A stretch of DNA of 64,000 nt, from the NCBI RefSeq assembly GCF_015706575.1, contig NW_024037072.1, forward strand, positions 16,679,162 through 16,743,161, read 5' to 3'. Made by a program: the position numbers and the translations under genes. This DNA comes from Patiria miniata (lineage: Eukaryota; Echinodermata; Asteroidea; Valvatida; Asterinidae). Shown here in pieces: positions 11,156-22,895 of this stretch. The notes under the pieces were generated by a model. It was not told the origin of the DNA. It worked only from the letters and a program-made list of their open reading frames with translations, and searched no databases. Position 1 is the stretch's first letter. Each line of letters starts with the position of its first letter.

Positions 11156-13069
11156 TGTTGTGTTCCCGCAAATTGCGTAATTTACTTCTTTCCCAACCAA
11201 TCCATTCCACTTCGTGCACAGCGTAATGCTTGCAGCGATCCTGAGTGCCCTCACACAGCGCGAAGCTTTACCACCAAGTCTTAGACACACGCACAAGTAT
11301 GCAGCACATTGTACAGTACGATATTGTATAGCGCGCAATGTATGTAGCACTCACAGCTATTGAACATGTACGCCATGGGACATGTACTTAGGACTTAGCC
11401 ATTTTCCTTCCGCCTTTTCCCGGAGTCGATGCGAATTCCCCTCACACACCTTGCACCTGCCTCCGACCCACATTGTCCCCGAGCATTTAGCGAATGTGGC
11501 TTGCTGGAACCATAGAGCAAGGACCCAAGGAGTCAGAACTCTTGGGCGATTTACATTTTGACCATTAACATACCAATCCCTCGGGAATGTCTATAGCTTC
11601 AGCACTGTGACCGCAAGCCTCGACCATTCAAAGCGTGAATGCCAGCGGCCTTTGAACACGATGATCGTCGCCGCCTTTTTAGTTGGTAACCAACAACCTC
11701 CCTATATGCGGCATAATAAGTCATGTCACGTCGCTGCTCTTTTTTGAAAAATATATTTTACGACAAGATATGTTTTTACAACTGCGCAGTTGTTAGGTGT
11801 GAGCTATGAACTCAAGTTAGCAATGTGCAGTTGTTGGTGCTTAAAAAGCGTTATCTGTCCCTGTAATTTGGAGATAAATTGGATTTCTTTCAGATAAGTT
11901 TTCATGTATTTTCAGACATTTTAATTGGCAATATATCATTGATGGAATGTGTTTTTTTGGAAAATTTCACATGTTTTCAAACTAAAGGTACAGAGCATTT
12001 TGTTGTTCATGAAATGATTGTTCCAGTGATGTTGACCACATTTATATACAGTATCATCCAACTGCGAACAAACACTTCAAAATCATTCATTTTTAGCGAT
12101 GTATGACAACTGCGCATGCGTATTTACCATGGTACTGTCTACGAAGCCATGCAAACTCCTTTTTTGGCATTAGTGAGCGCGGATCTCTATTGTGTCGGGA
12201 TTAGCGTAATGAGCAACTGAGCAAGCTGGCGCCAGGTGCTTTCTATTGTAGCTTTCGAGCGCGGCGACCATCATTTTACTTTTGAAGTCTTGGAGCACGA
12301 ACTCCTTGGGTCCTTGCTCTATGGTCCCGCTAACCCACTGGCCGAGATCTACGGTAGCTAATGGTCAGGTTACGTCCTTCATCTCATAGTTTGACTCAAT
12401 AGAATTAGTGTGTAGATTCTTATCTTGTCTACAGACTAAGTCTTGTACACAAGCCTATGTACCGAGAAAGTTATTCCCTTTCCCTTTTCCTTGAGGGTCA
12501 GTTCCCCGTAACGCAACCCACGGGTGATCCTACTGTACTTCGCCCGTTAACCACTGCTCTCGGACTTTCTTCCGGTAGAAAGTCAGCCGTGTACAAATCT
12601 CCCGTAGATAACTTTCCCCATGCCTTTGTACACGTTTGCATTATTCATGACTACCAGAATCCAATGCTCCCATTGGCTAAGACGCGCACCCAAAAGTGTA
12701 TATAAAGTGCGCAGAAATGGCAGTTCTGGTCATTGTTGTACTGGGCTCTTCTCCAGTAGATTTTTGAGCTTAGCTCTGACCTACACAGAGCTCCCGTATA
12801 TGATGCATTGGATTGTTGATCTGGGCTCTGACCCCGACAGAGTTCCTGACATGATTGTTCACGTAGATTATCGAGCTGGCCGCTCACTGGCCATAGACCT
12901 ATGTCAGTACACAGATAATCATGTACGCCCAAACTAAACATTGTATATAGTGCGCCCTCTATTGACCTGAGATGTGAATAATCCCGAATAAAGTACTAGT
13001 GTGTGTGTGTAAAATATCTGTATCTGACTCTTTATTTGATAATGTCTCTCACCCAAGAGAGACGTTACA
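11156..13069 (+). repeat. 5' LTR of Gypsy copy 1 (contains an inserted DNA transposon)
   Basis: Begins TGTTG and ends GTTACA before the primer-site region. It matches 19196-20122 over its first 350 bases and again from about 12325, the difference being the insert at 11510-12324. Without the insert the LTR is about 1.1 kb. A TATATAAAG promoter box lies at about 12700-12708 and an AATAAA near 12988. Confidence 0.82.
11510..12324. mobile_element. Non-autonomous DNA transposon with perfect 24-bp inverted ends
   Basis: Bases 11510-11533 and 12301-12324 are exact inverse copies (24 of 24), starting CCATAGAGCAAGG. The 815-bp interval is absent from the 3' LTR of the same Gypsy element, which proves it inserted into the LTR. 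No transposase-like frame is present, so it would depend on an enzyme made elsewhere. A clear target duplication was not found, because the flanks are not identical, so the superfamily (hAT-like or P-like are possible) stays open. Confidence 0.75.
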
Positions 13070-13090
13070 CTGGTGGCAAGCGCTGGGATA
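13070..13090 (+). promoter_or_regulatory. Primer-binding-type site of Gypsy copy 1
   Basis: The sequence CTGGTGGCAAGCGCTGGGAT directly follows the LTR end GTTACA. TGGTGGCA-type starts are common tRNA-primer sites in animal Gypsy elements. Confidence 0.6.
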
Positions 13091-13193
13091 CGAACCTACA
13101 CACACCATCGAACTATACCATGACTTTTAATTAAGTCACTACATGTACCCCTCCACTGAACGGATCTCCCAGCTTTAGACTCTGACTTTCTGC

Positions 13194-14310
13194 TTGTCAA
13201 TATCAGCAGCCAACATGCCTGCCAAGCGAAAATCTCGCAGGTTACAGTCGTTGTATGATGATGATGACACCAACCTGTATTCAAGTCTACAGGCAGAGAG
13301 TGCAGAACTTCAAGAACTTAAAAAACAGTTCGAACTTTTCAAGCTTCGTTCAGTGAAGGCGGAGAAAGAGCTGAAACAACTCCGAGCAACTGCTGCATTA
13401 CACAGCCCATCAACGGCTGAGCAGACAGATGCCAATGTTGCAGCGAAATCGCCCAAGGACTCACAGCCAGTGATGTCCGCTCCCAGTACTGCCCCTTCCA
13501 CCGTTCCAAAAGCTGACCCCCCTAAACCAACAGCAGCAGAGCAAGCAGAGCCCCGTCCTCAGCCGTCCTCGAACCCAGCCGAGTCATAAGCTGGATGTTC
13601 CTCTCCCTCGCCAAGGAGAATTTGACGGCACGAAGTCATGGGAAGGCTTCGTCCGACCTCTGATGGGTCTCGCCGAGGCTTGCGGCTGGTCCGAGGAAAA
13701 AAAGCGCTTCCGACTCGTCAGCAGTCTACGTGGAAAGGCGGCCGACACCCTGGTGAAGGAGCTTGGTAAACGATTTGGCGAACGACAATTGCCAAATTAC
13801 TACATCGCTCAGCTAGAAGTGAGGAGACATCAGCCGAAGGAGAAGTTGGCGGAGTTTGTAGCCGATATTCGCCGCCTCGTCTTTCGTGGCTACCCTACGG
13901 CAGATCCAGTTACCAGAGAGAGCATAGTCCTTCGTCATTTTCTGAAGGGCCTCCCCGACCAGCAGATGGCAGTTTCCGTTGGCATGACGAATCCCAAGTC
14001 CCTTGAGGAGGCAACAACGGCGGTGGAAAACTTCCTGAGCCTCCGTGACACCACAAGCTCGGGAAAATCACATCGTGTGAACACCGTACAGGCAGCATCT
14101 GAGGCTGATCCCGGGTTCGTCAACCAAAAGCAGTTTAAACAGTTCCAAGATAACCTCGACCGACGGTTAAACGGAATTGTCAAACTGATCAAAGATAAGC
14201 CCGCCAACAAGCAGAAATCCGCCAAGCCTGCTGAAGCCAAGAAACAGTAGATGGATGTTACTTGTTTCAAATGTGGCAAGCCCGGCTACTTTGCAAACAA
14301 GTGCCCCGAC
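13194..14310 (+). CDS. Gag region of Gypsy copy 1
   Basis: Structural region forming the particle core. The first part begins with a basic stretch (PAKRKSRR) and a heptad-like coiled coil (SAELQELKKQFELFKLRS), then a Pro/Ala/Ser-rich linker. The second part is a capsid-like helical domain (LVSSLRGKAADTLVKEL, QLEVRRHQPKEKLAEF, LRHFLKGLPDQQMA), the usual retrotransposon-gag pattern. A zinc knuckle, CFKCGKPGYFANKC, follows at about 14259-14300 and would bind element RNA. It sits right after the primer site and before the protease, as expected. Other readings are unlikely given the order of parts. Confidence 0.82.
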
Positions 14311-14409
14311 ATAGCGGCCAAGGAGGTCGTCGTCATACATACGGAAAACTAACGCGGACCGTGCCGTCCGGCCTGGCACCGGTACGTCCCAATGAACAGA
14401 ACACTATCC

Positions 14410-16245
14410 GAATGGCCATGGGTAGACAGCAATTTCAAGGCATGTCTGCATTTTTGCGAGTGCAGATATGCGACCAAGACAGCAAACTTTTAGTCGACAC
14501 CGGAGCGGCGGTGACCATCATTTCTTCAGCACTCTTCAGCCAGATCCCTGCTGAAAAACGCCCTGAACTCAACCCCCCGTGCAAAACCACAAAACTAGAA
14601 ACTGCAAAACCAGGAACTCATTGACATTGAAGGTGTTGCCACAATCGACATGATGATTGGTGAACAGCACTTCCAATGGGATGCATTTGTCGCCCCCATC
14701 AGCGATGAAGGAATCCTTGGCTATGACTTTCTATACCACTATGATTGCATAGTGGAGGCACGCAACGGCATACGAATTGCCGGTAACTGGGTTCAGTGGA
14801 CAGTCCAAGGAGCCCCTCCCCGTGTAGTTAAGATCGCACTGAAGCAGAACACTACAATTCCAGCATGCAGCGAGTGGGTAGCAGAGGGTATAGCTGATCA
14901 TCACAAACTGAGTTCCATGTATGCAGTCGTTGAACCTGCCAACCTTCGTCACAATGTTGTGGTTGGCAGCTCACTCATTGATCCCCGCCGAGAAGACATC
15001 GGCATCCCCGTCCGGCTTGTGAACACATCACCCGAGAACATTGAACTTCAAGCAGGTACAACGCTTGGATATCTGCATGAAGTTGATGCGGTTGAACTCA
15101 TAGCCGAGCAGGAAAACTGTGAAACCGATCACCTCTATCGAGTAACGCGTGTGTGCAGAGAGCATGCCCGCCCAACGTCATACGCAGTCAACCCAGTCAG
15201 TCCCGTCGTCCCCAACACCCCCAATCCTTCTGACAAGTGGTCAGAAAACCTACAGAAACTGTACGAGAGGAGTTGTGAAAACCTGTCCCCACACCAGCAG
15301 AAAGTATTGTGTGAACGTTTGGCCAGCCACGAGAACACTTTCGCCAAATCCGCGGAGGATTTAGGAAAAACGTCAATAGTGCAGCACACTATTGACACCG
15401 GCGACGCACGCCCCATACGACAGCCTCCCCACCGTCCCCCCAAGGCATTTCAGGGCGAGGAGGAGAAAGTTCTCGAGAGCCAACTCAAGGCGGGTGTGAT
15501 CCGCGAGTCAACATCCCCCTGGGCATCACCAATGGTTTTTGTTAGGAAAAAGGACGGCACAACTCGTCCGTGTGTCGACTATCGTAAGCTGAACGATGTT
15601 ACGCGCCGTGACGCGTATCCCCTACCCCGTGTTGATGACTGCCTAGATTGCCTGAGTGGGGCAAAAATCTTCAGCACCCTCGATCTGCAGTCGGGCTACT
15701 GGCAGATTGAAGTGAAGAAGGAAGACCGTCCCAAAACCGCGTTCGTAACCCGAAGTGGACTGTACGAGTACGTGACCATGCCATTTGGGTTATGCAACGC
15801 ACCCAGTACCTTTGAGCGCTGTATGGAGCTAGTCTTCAAAGGTTTGCAATGGCGGACACTGCTGATATATCTAGACGACATCATCATCCTGTCATCAACA
15901 TTTTCCGAGCATATTGAGCGTCTTGGTGAAGTCCTACGCCGACTAGGGAACGCTGGACTGAAGCTGAAACCGAGCAAGTGTGAACTCTTCCAGACGGAAG
16001 TTCTGTTCCTCGGTCACATCATCACACCAGATGGTGTCAAACCAGACCCTAGTAAAGTTTCTGCTGTGCAGAACTGGCCCACCCCCAAGAACATAACTGA
16101 AGTACGCTCTTTCCTGGGACTATGTTCTTACTACCGTAGGTTCATAGCCCAATTCGCAACGATAGCCAGCCCCTCACATCGTCTGTTAGAGGCCGGACAG
16201 ACGTTTAAGTGGACTCATGACTGTCAAGCGGCTTTTGAGAAATAA
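14410..16245 (+). CDS. Protease and reverse transcriptase region of Gypsy copy 1
   Basis: The protease part shows the aspartyl-protease signature LLVDTGAAVTIIS near 14490 and, further on, ILGYDF, the second conserved strand; it would cleave Gag and Pol. The RT part shows WASPMVFVRKKDGTTRPCVD, STLDLQSGYWQIEV, MPFGLCNAPSTFERCM and the catalytic YLDDIIILS near 15868, then FLGHIITPDGV and SFLGLCSYYRRFI of the connection region. This is a classical Ty3/Gypsy enzyme copying genomic RNA into cDNA in cytoplasmic particles. It lies between Gag and RNase H. Confidence 0.9.
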
Positions 16246-16272
16246 AAGACCGCCCTTACCGGCAACGAAGTC

Positions 16273-17493
16273 ATGTCATACCCCAATGATGATGGGTTAT
16301 TCATCATTGATACCGATGCTTCAGATAGTGGCATCGGAGCTACTCTATCGCAACTGCAGTGGTGTGATCGGACCCAGAAGGAGGAAGAACGGCCGATAGC
16401 ATATGCTAGTCGGTCGATGACAAAGCCGCAGGTCGATGACTGCACTACGAGGAGAGAACTCCTCGCAATCGTCACCTTCCTTCAGTACTTCCGACACTAC
16501 CTACTGGGCAAACAGTCCCTCATCAGAACTGACCACAGCGCTCTTCGATGGGTCATGTCTTTTCGTGAGCCTGTCGATCAGATGGCAAGATGGCTTCAAA
16601 TCTTGTCTCAGTTCGACTTCAAAATCGAACATCGACCAGGGAGGAAATATGGCAACGCAGATGCCCTCTCTAGGGTGCCATGTGACCCTGACGACTGTCC
16701 GTGCTACGACGGAACGACCATACTCGCGGAACTCCCCTGCGGCGGTTGCGAGAAGTGCAAAGCCAAAAGCGAGCTGTGGTCCAATTTTTCGAAAGTCGAC
16801 GATGTGGTCCCCCTTTCGACCAGACGAGTAAACGCTACCTCTGCTGAAGTTCAATTCCCAAAGAGAACTTCAGCTGCTGACGATCAGCCCTCGAGCAATG
16901 ACGTCAACCCTCAGGCCAAACCCGTATCCCCACGGACAGTCCTCGTACTGATGGCAACGTTGGTAACCCTCCTACTGGTTCCTGTGTGCAGCATTGGTAA
17001 ACTTATTTGGCGCTCGTGCAGTGAGTTTACCTGCAGCGACTTTGAGAATGGACAGTTCAAAGGTCGTTTTCCGCACACAGCCACGCCTACTGGAGAAACT
17101 CCCGGGCAAGCCAATTTGCCCACAGCCATTCGGGTAGTACGGCCGAACAACCAAACTAAACCTGCTACAAAATCCTCTGATTCAGCTGGAAGAGAGTTGA
17201 ACTGCAACGCGCCCTGCATCCCGCAAAAGGATGCCGATGCCGGTTCAAGTACCGGGCAGCAACTTGCAGAACAATCAAATCCAACTGGACAGCAAGACGA
17301 CCAAGATGGTGAGGTCACGAGTGATCGTGCCCCTTCTAGCGCCCCCGCCGGTCCCAGCGCCGGACGAGCCACATCTTGGGTCGGTGGCTACACGACAGAG
17401 GAAATAGCTAATCTGCAGAGAGCAGATCCAGACCTGAGGATCATCCTGGAGTTGATGACAAATCACCTGAGAGACCAAGCAGAGACCAGATAG
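16273..17493 (+). CDS. RNase H plus unusual membrane-segment spacer, Gypsy copy 1
   Basis: Residues 1-135 of this open stretch are RNase H: IIDTDASDSGIGATLSQ with catalytic aspartate, RRELLAIVTFLQYFRHYLLG, RTDHSALRW and the end motif GNADALSR. Then comes a cysteine cluster (CDPDDCPCYDG, CGGCEKCK) as in some animal Gypsy linkers. Residues 222-240 (nt about 16936-16992) form a strongly hydrophobic run, TVLVLMATLVTLLLVPVCS, long enough to cross a membrane, followed by a Ser/Pro/Gln-rich low-complexity tail. A membrane-type segment inside Pol between RNase H and integrase is not usual. It may be captured or random sequence; no envelope features are seen. Confidence 0.75.
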   Translation: MSYPNDDGLFIIDTDASDSGIGATLSQLQWCDRTQKEEERPIAYASRSMTKPQVDDCTTRRELLAIVTFLQYFRHYLLGKQSLIRTDHSALRWVMSFREPVDQMARWLQILSQFDFKIEHRPGRKYGNADALSRVPCDPDDCPCYDGTTILAELPCGGCEKCKAKSELWSNFSKVDDVVPLSTRRVNATSAEVQFPKRTSAADDQPSSNDVNPQAKPVSPRTVLVLMATLVTLLLVPVCSIGKLIWRSCSEFTCSDFENGQFKGRFPHTATPTGETPGQANLPTAIRVVRPNNQTKPATKSSDSAGRELNCNAPCIPQKDADAGSSTGQQLAEQSNPTGQQDDQDGEVTSDRAPSSAPAGPSAGRATSWVGGYTTEEIANLQRADPDLRIILELMTNHLRDQAETR

Positions 17494-17599
17494 CACGCGA
17501 AGGTCCCGCCACTAGGAACTTGTGGTTGCTATGGCAACAGCTGGTGCTGAAAGACGGTGTCCTTTTTAAAAAAGATGGGTGACTCCTGACCAGACCCAA

Positions 17600-18865
17600 T
17601 CTTAACTGCAGCTTGTGATTCCTCGAGAACTGCAGAGTGCCGTTCTTCAAGCTGCACACGACGCCGTCACCTCTGCTCACCTCGGGGTGAAGAAAACTGC
17701 TCAGAAAATCAAATGCCAGTTTTTTTGGTACAGGCTTAAGGAAACAGTTCGTGACTGGTTCCGCAAGTGTGCTAAGTGTGGTGCCCGCAAAAGGCCACAC
17801 ACAACCTTTGGGAACCAATACATCCTTTTAGTCGGTGACCAATTCACAAAGTAGATGGAAGCTTATCCGATTCCCGACCAAAAGGCAGAGACGGTGGCTC
17901 ATAAAATACGAATATATTTCCCGTTTTGGCCCACCCTTGACATTCACTCCGACCAAGGCCGAACTTATGAGTCTCATCTCATGCAACAAGTTTGTAAGCT
18001 GTTGGAGATCCACAAAACTCGAACTTCCCCATACCATCCATACGCCAATGGACAGGCGGAGAGATTCAATCGAGTTCTGGTTGACATGATCGCACTGTAT
18101 GTTGACAGTGACCAACGCAATTGGGACATCCACCTCCCACTTCTAACTTCAGCGTACAGAAGTTGCCAGCATGAATCTACAGGTTACTCGCCTAATATGC
18201 TTATGTTAGGTAGAGAAACCAATCTACCAATTACGCTTGTACTCGGTGGCCCCAACACAGAGGACCAACCTCAAGATGAATGCGAGTATGTTGCATCCGT
18301 GAGGAAACGGATGGAAACCGTCCATCATCTGGTTCGTCAACATCTTGGTAAATCCGCTGAACGACAGAGGAAAGACCACGATCCCCGAGTTTCCCAAAGA
18401 AACTATCAAATTGGTGACTTGGTGTACATGCGAGACAGCACAAAAACCCCTGGGTTATCTCCCAAGCTAAAACGAGCTAAATGGGCAGGCCCCTGCGTCA
18501 TTCTCAGAACATTCAGTGATCTTCTGTTTGAAGTCCGGTTCAAGCAACGGGGAAGAACAAAAATTCTCCACCATGACCGACTTAAGCAGTATCTCAGTGA
18601 CGAGGTCCCAAAATGGGTGCTGGACCTTCGTAAAACGTTGATGGAGAAGGGTTCTCTTTCAAAGGATGATGCTGTCCCCCGCAGTAACGCCAGGAAAACA
18701 TCCAGCACCAAACGCGCTGATGACCCCTCATCAGCCCCGCCTGCTACAGTATCTGTTTCCCCGACACCAACTGTAGCGCCCTCTGCGACAGGAACTTCGC
18801 CCTTGTCAGAGAGGAGGAGTACCCGTTCTAAGAGAAGGCCAGCGAGACTTCAGGAATATTTCTAG
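17600..18865 (+). CDS. Integrase region of Gypsy copy 1
   Basis: Begins with the zinc-binding HHCC module (AAHDAVTSAHLGVKKTAQKI and CAKCGARK). The DDE catalytic core follows: HSDQGRTYESHLM holds an active-site aspartate and SPYHPYANGQAERFNRVL holds the glutamate. LPLLTSAYRSCQHESTGYSP is the conserved helix after the core. A basic C-terminal tail with SH3-like spacing (GDLVYMRDS, KWAGPCVI) is followed by a Ser/Thr/Pro-rich end with STRSKRRPARL. The enzyme would join cDNA ends to host DNA. It is the last coding region before the purine tract and the 3' LTR, as expected for Gypsy. There is no chromodomain here, unlike the Polinton integrase and Gypsy copy 2. Confidence 0.87.
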
Positions 18866-19195
18866 TCTCCCACCTCCCTTTTCACGACGCTTATTCATGG
18901 TCGATGAACTTCGGCGAGTGAATGAACTCAGTGTTTTTCCCTCCATCGATATGGACACTGAACTTTTACTTTCGTCGTTTTAGATGAATATTTACCTTCT
19001 TTTGTTTTGATTATCTCTCCTTTATCCGCATTTAAAGGAAATGTAACCGTTCGTTGTTTTCTTTATGTTCCCTTTTCAGTTTTGCACATTTTGCATGTTT
19101 TTAGCGCTCCATTTATCTTTGCTTTTCCTTAACTCTTGTTATTCAGTAATTCCTTTTATTACAACGAGGACGTTGTAAAAACTAGGGGGAGATAG
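18866..19195 (+). other. Gypsy copy 1 3' untranslated stretch with polypurine tract
   Basis: T-rich non-coding DNA follows the integrase. The purine run ctaGGGGGAGATA lies immediately before the LTR start at 19196 and fits a plus-strand primer tract. Confidence 0.65.
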
Positions 19196-20122
19196 TGTTG
19201 CGTTCCCGCAAATTGCGTAGTTTACTTCTTTCCCAACCAATCCATTCCACTCCGTGCACAGCGTAAAGCTTGCAGCGATCCTGTGTGCCCTCACACAGCG
19301 CGAAGCTTTACCACGAAGTCTTAGACACACGCACAAGTGTGCAGCACATTGTACAGTACGCTATTGTATAGCGCGCAATGCATGTAACACTCACAGCTAT
19401 TGAACATGTACCGCCATGGGACATGTACTTAGGACTTAGCCATTTTCCCTCCACCTTTCCCCGGAGTCGATGCGAATTCCCCTCACACACCTTACCTCGC
19501 ATCCGGCCCACATTGACCCCAAGCATTTAGTGAATATGGCTCGCTAAAACCTACCCGTGTATTCACCCCTTAGTGACCCCGTACACCCCAGCGAGTGTGT
19601 CCCGCTAACCCACTGGCCGAGACCTACGGTAGCTAGAGGTCAGGTTACGTCCTTCATCTCATAGTTTTACTCCATAGCATTAGTGTGTGGATTCTTACCT
19701 AGTCTAGAGACTAAGTCTTGTACACAAGCCTATGTACCGAGAAGTTATTCCCTTTCCCTTTTCCTTGAGTATCAGTTCCCCGTAAGGCACCCACGAGTGA
19801 TCCTACTTCGCCCGCTAACCACTGCTCTCGGACTTTCTTCCAGTAGAAAGTCAGCCGTGTGCAAATCTCCCGTAGGGAACTTTCCCCATGCCTTTGTACA
19901 GTTTGCATTATTCATGACTACCAGAATCCAATGCTCCCATTGGCTAAGACGCGCACCCAAAAGTCTATATAAAGCGCGCAGAAATAGCAGTTCTGGTCAT
20001 TGTTGAACTGGGCTGTAACCCAGCATTTTTGATCTGACCTCTGATCCACACGGAGCTCCTGCACGTATGATGCATTAGATTGATGATCTGGGCTCTGACC
20101 CCGACAGAGTTCCTGACATGTA
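19196..20122 (+). repeat. 3' LTR of Gypsy copy 1, incomplete
   Basis: Matches the 5' LTR from its TGTTGCG start, without the 0.8-kb insert, up to TTCCTGACATG at about 20122; thereafter the two LTRs part. A TATATAAAG box near 19964-19972 matches the promoter box of the 5' LTR. Confidence 0.82.
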
Positions 20123-20198
20123 CGTACAAGAAGATATTCCAAATATTTGATTTTCATCCCGATTATCACCCACCCCCCTCTCGCTGATAACTATTGTA

Positions 20199-20265
20199 AT
20201 GCCTCTCTTGGGTGAGAGACATTATCAAATAAGAGTCAGATACGATACAAATATCTTACACACAC
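20199..20265 (-). repeat. Inverted piece of the Gypsy copy 1 LTR end
   Basis: The stretch starting CTCTCTTGGGTGAGAGACA is the inverse of about 12995-13062, the U5 end of the 5' LTR (ends of the match are TG/CA microsatellite). It lies just beyond the point where the 3' LTR stops matching, with about 75 unrelated bases between, so the right end of the element was rearranged or a second LTR copy lies here in reverse. Confidence 0.75.
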
Positions 20266-20270
20266 ATTAG

Positions 20271-21061
20271 TATAGGTTTTCCCAGCTATTTTAACACTTT
20301 TATCACACAAATTCCCTTTATCATTATTTAAATTTCGTCCCCAATCATCGCCAAGCTCACTTCTCAATTTGAATTTCAAAAAGCTACCACTAGATTTCAT
20401 TTTAGGTGCAGTATCATTCAAATTGTTAGCATTCCGATTCGTCCAAAATCTTTGAATTTCGTCTCGTGAAGATACCGGCGTAGAATTGACAAAGCAAATT
20501 CGTTTTTTGTCATTCGTTTTCAAGTTGTTGTCATTACATTTCGTTTCTGGTGACGTAAAGTGCATACGATAAGAAAAAGCACCCAATCTTTAGACTTATT
20601 TGAAGAATTGTGCGCATTAAAACAATGATAATTTCAACATCCATTACCTTATATGTATAAATAAAAGTTGTTAGCTGTATAAGGTATGCATTTTTATTTT
20701 GTGTTTCAAAACTAACATTAGAGTAAAGAATTGACATTTCAAATATGACATAGACACTAAGCGTCTTCTTAATGTTGCTCTTTGATAGACATATACCGTA
20801 TTTCTGTTGTTTTATTCATATGCATGTACATATATCAAAGAGCAACATTAAGAAGGTCACGGTCTGATGTCAATGCTTAATTTCCATATGCTAAACAAAG
20901 AGCATATTGTGAAAGTTCCATTTCTGATATTATTGTTAACTGTCAAAGAAAACTCAAAACGTACAGCTAACTTCTTTCATTTATAAGGAACTATTTGCTT
21001 AACATTAAAATGTAATTAACGTGCACAATTCTTTAAATGAGTCCAAAGATTGGGCACATAA
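20271..21061. mobile_element. Foldback-type element, copy 1 (long inverted arms)
   Basis: Starts TATAGGTTTTCCCAGC, the same end as the element at 43671. The arms fold on an axis near 20810: CTTAATGTTGCTCTTTGAT at about 20769 pairs with ATCAAAGAGCAACATTAAG at about 20836, and farther out AATCTTTAGACTTATTTGAAG pairs with the region near 21027-21055. The right arm is lost beyond about 21061. There is no coding capacity. The family looks like a non-autonomous DNA transposon with inverted arms of about 500 bases. Confidence 0.72.
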
Positions 21062-22857
21062 CTGACAATTTAATATATTAAGAACATTATTAATGCACTA
21101 ATTTCACTAAATATCACAGACAGTCAGGGCATACATGTAGATATACATGTAAATGATTGTATGAAACTGATATTGGCCTATGGGTCTTTCCACACAAACG
21201 GTAACAAAAGTGTGACATTTAAAGGGAACCATAGACAGAAGTTGATACATCAAGTACTCTGTCATTTTTTTTTTCCTCTTTCAACATCCCCTGTCACAGT
21301 AAGAACATTGTCCACCAACAAGTTTGATAAATTTCTCAGGATTCCAGAAATTACAGAGGACTATATTCAAGATTTAACGTTCATAACATGGAAAGACATT
21401 TCATTTTTATGTGTTGGGAAGCAGTAAATCAAATGCATGAATTATCCCAGATTTGTTCCTAAAGTAAAGCTATCCATTGAGGGATTGCCACTGGCCAATC
21501 TTACATTAAACCTCTACCGGTAGGCATTTTTAAACTACAAGGATGTACATATTCAAGACTTCATACATTTTCATAACAGGAACAGACATTTATCACAAAT
21601 TTGTGTCCTTCTTATGAACATGTATCAAGTCGCATCTCAATTTCATCAATAAAATAGGTTGCTTTGGTGTTAAATGATACCAATTCTACATTGAATTATG
21701 GAACAAGAGCTAGATTAATCATAAGAATGAAAGTTGTATGATTCAAGAATGTCCATCCATGTTCGTCTTTTCATCTTTAAGATGGCATAGTAATTCCATA
21801 CATATCCACTGAATCAGCTTACTTATTTATTAGTGCAATCACGAATAATACAGGAATGTTTATAAAACAAAATTCAAAAATAGCAAAAGACTTGCTTTGA
21901 AATCCATCTCCCATGTCTCAAGAAGGGGGTCAATCGCTTCTCAAAAGTGAAAGACATACCTTGATCAGAGTGCAATCGCAAAGCGCGAAGCCCTAACGGT
22001 ATAGGTTTCGGGATACTTTTTGAATTCTAGACGATCTGTGTTGCGATCTTAGGCAATTTCTGACAATTTAAACAAATTTTGGTGAGCAAACGATCATCTT
22101 TTAAACATTATTTGTTGGAGTTTGAAGTCATTGAATCAGCCTTTCTGAGCTTAATTTGCTAACAATTTTCATACGGGGACAAAAAAGTACCATGTAGGGA
22201 GGACATTTGATATCCCCCACCCACTTTAAAAAGTGTTAGGGGCACTCCCCCGTTATCAGTTGTAACTTTACAAAAAGTCATGCCATTGTGCCGTCGGCTG
22301 TATGGGGGCGCCTTCTTAAGAATGTTATGCATGTATCGCCTAAAAAGCACTATACATCAGTTATACTAGTGCGCATAATTTGCGGTTAGAACAGCACCCC
22401 CATCGACAGATGGTACCAGCCCCTCCCCCCCCCCATCAATTGGGGGGGGGGCAAGTGTACTGAGAAAAAAATGGGTCTGTAAATGCCCTGCTATGCTCTT
22501 GTTGCCTCTTTCAGGGGTTAAACTTTCAAGGCAGCACCTCAAGCTAAGCATCTTTCTGAGTTCTATCCATATGCTGTTGTGCCTGAATGTTTCCAATTTG
22601 AAATATTAAGTCTTTATTCATCATTACTACAACATGACTAGTCAGGGTATGAACAGCAGAATACTCAAATAGCCAGAAAAGGGGCCATTTTGGGGTTAAT
22701 TTTGAATTTCAAGGGGTGGGGGTTATTTAAGAGATACAGCATTCGTTTTGGTGTCAAAAGTCTTGTATTGATTGTGTTAACCATTTCCCAGATGGGCATC
22801 TTCAAATTTTGACATTGGACTTTTCCACCCCGAGGTAAAGTCCGCGAGGGCCGAATA

Positions 22858-22895
22858 CTAATCCACCTGGGCGAAAGAGTGGGCCGGGTGGATTT
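22858..22895. repeat. GC-rich hairpin
   Basis: AATCCACC at the left pairs with GGTGGATT at the right around a loop of about 20 bases. It lies in a GC-rich patch with CCGAGG and GAGGGCC words and is followed by a T-run and G-run. Confidence 0.5.

Larger units (their letters stand above)
11156..20122 (+). mobile_element. Gypsy LTR retrotransposon (copy 1), fossil
   Basis: About 9 kb, plus strand. LTRs start TGTTG at 11156 and 19196; a primer-binding-type site follows the 5' LTR and a purine tract precedes the 3' LTR. Parts in order: gag with coiled coil and zinc knuckle, aspartic protease, reverse transcriptase, RNase H, an unusual spacer with a membrane segment, and integrase. The Pol order with RNase H before integrase marks Ty3/Gypsy. 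Where they can be aligned the LTRs differ at roughly 5 percent of sites, so the copy is not recent. It is broken, with several breaks (about five or more), and its right end is rearranged. A DNA transposon sits inside the 5' LTR. Confidence 0.88.
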
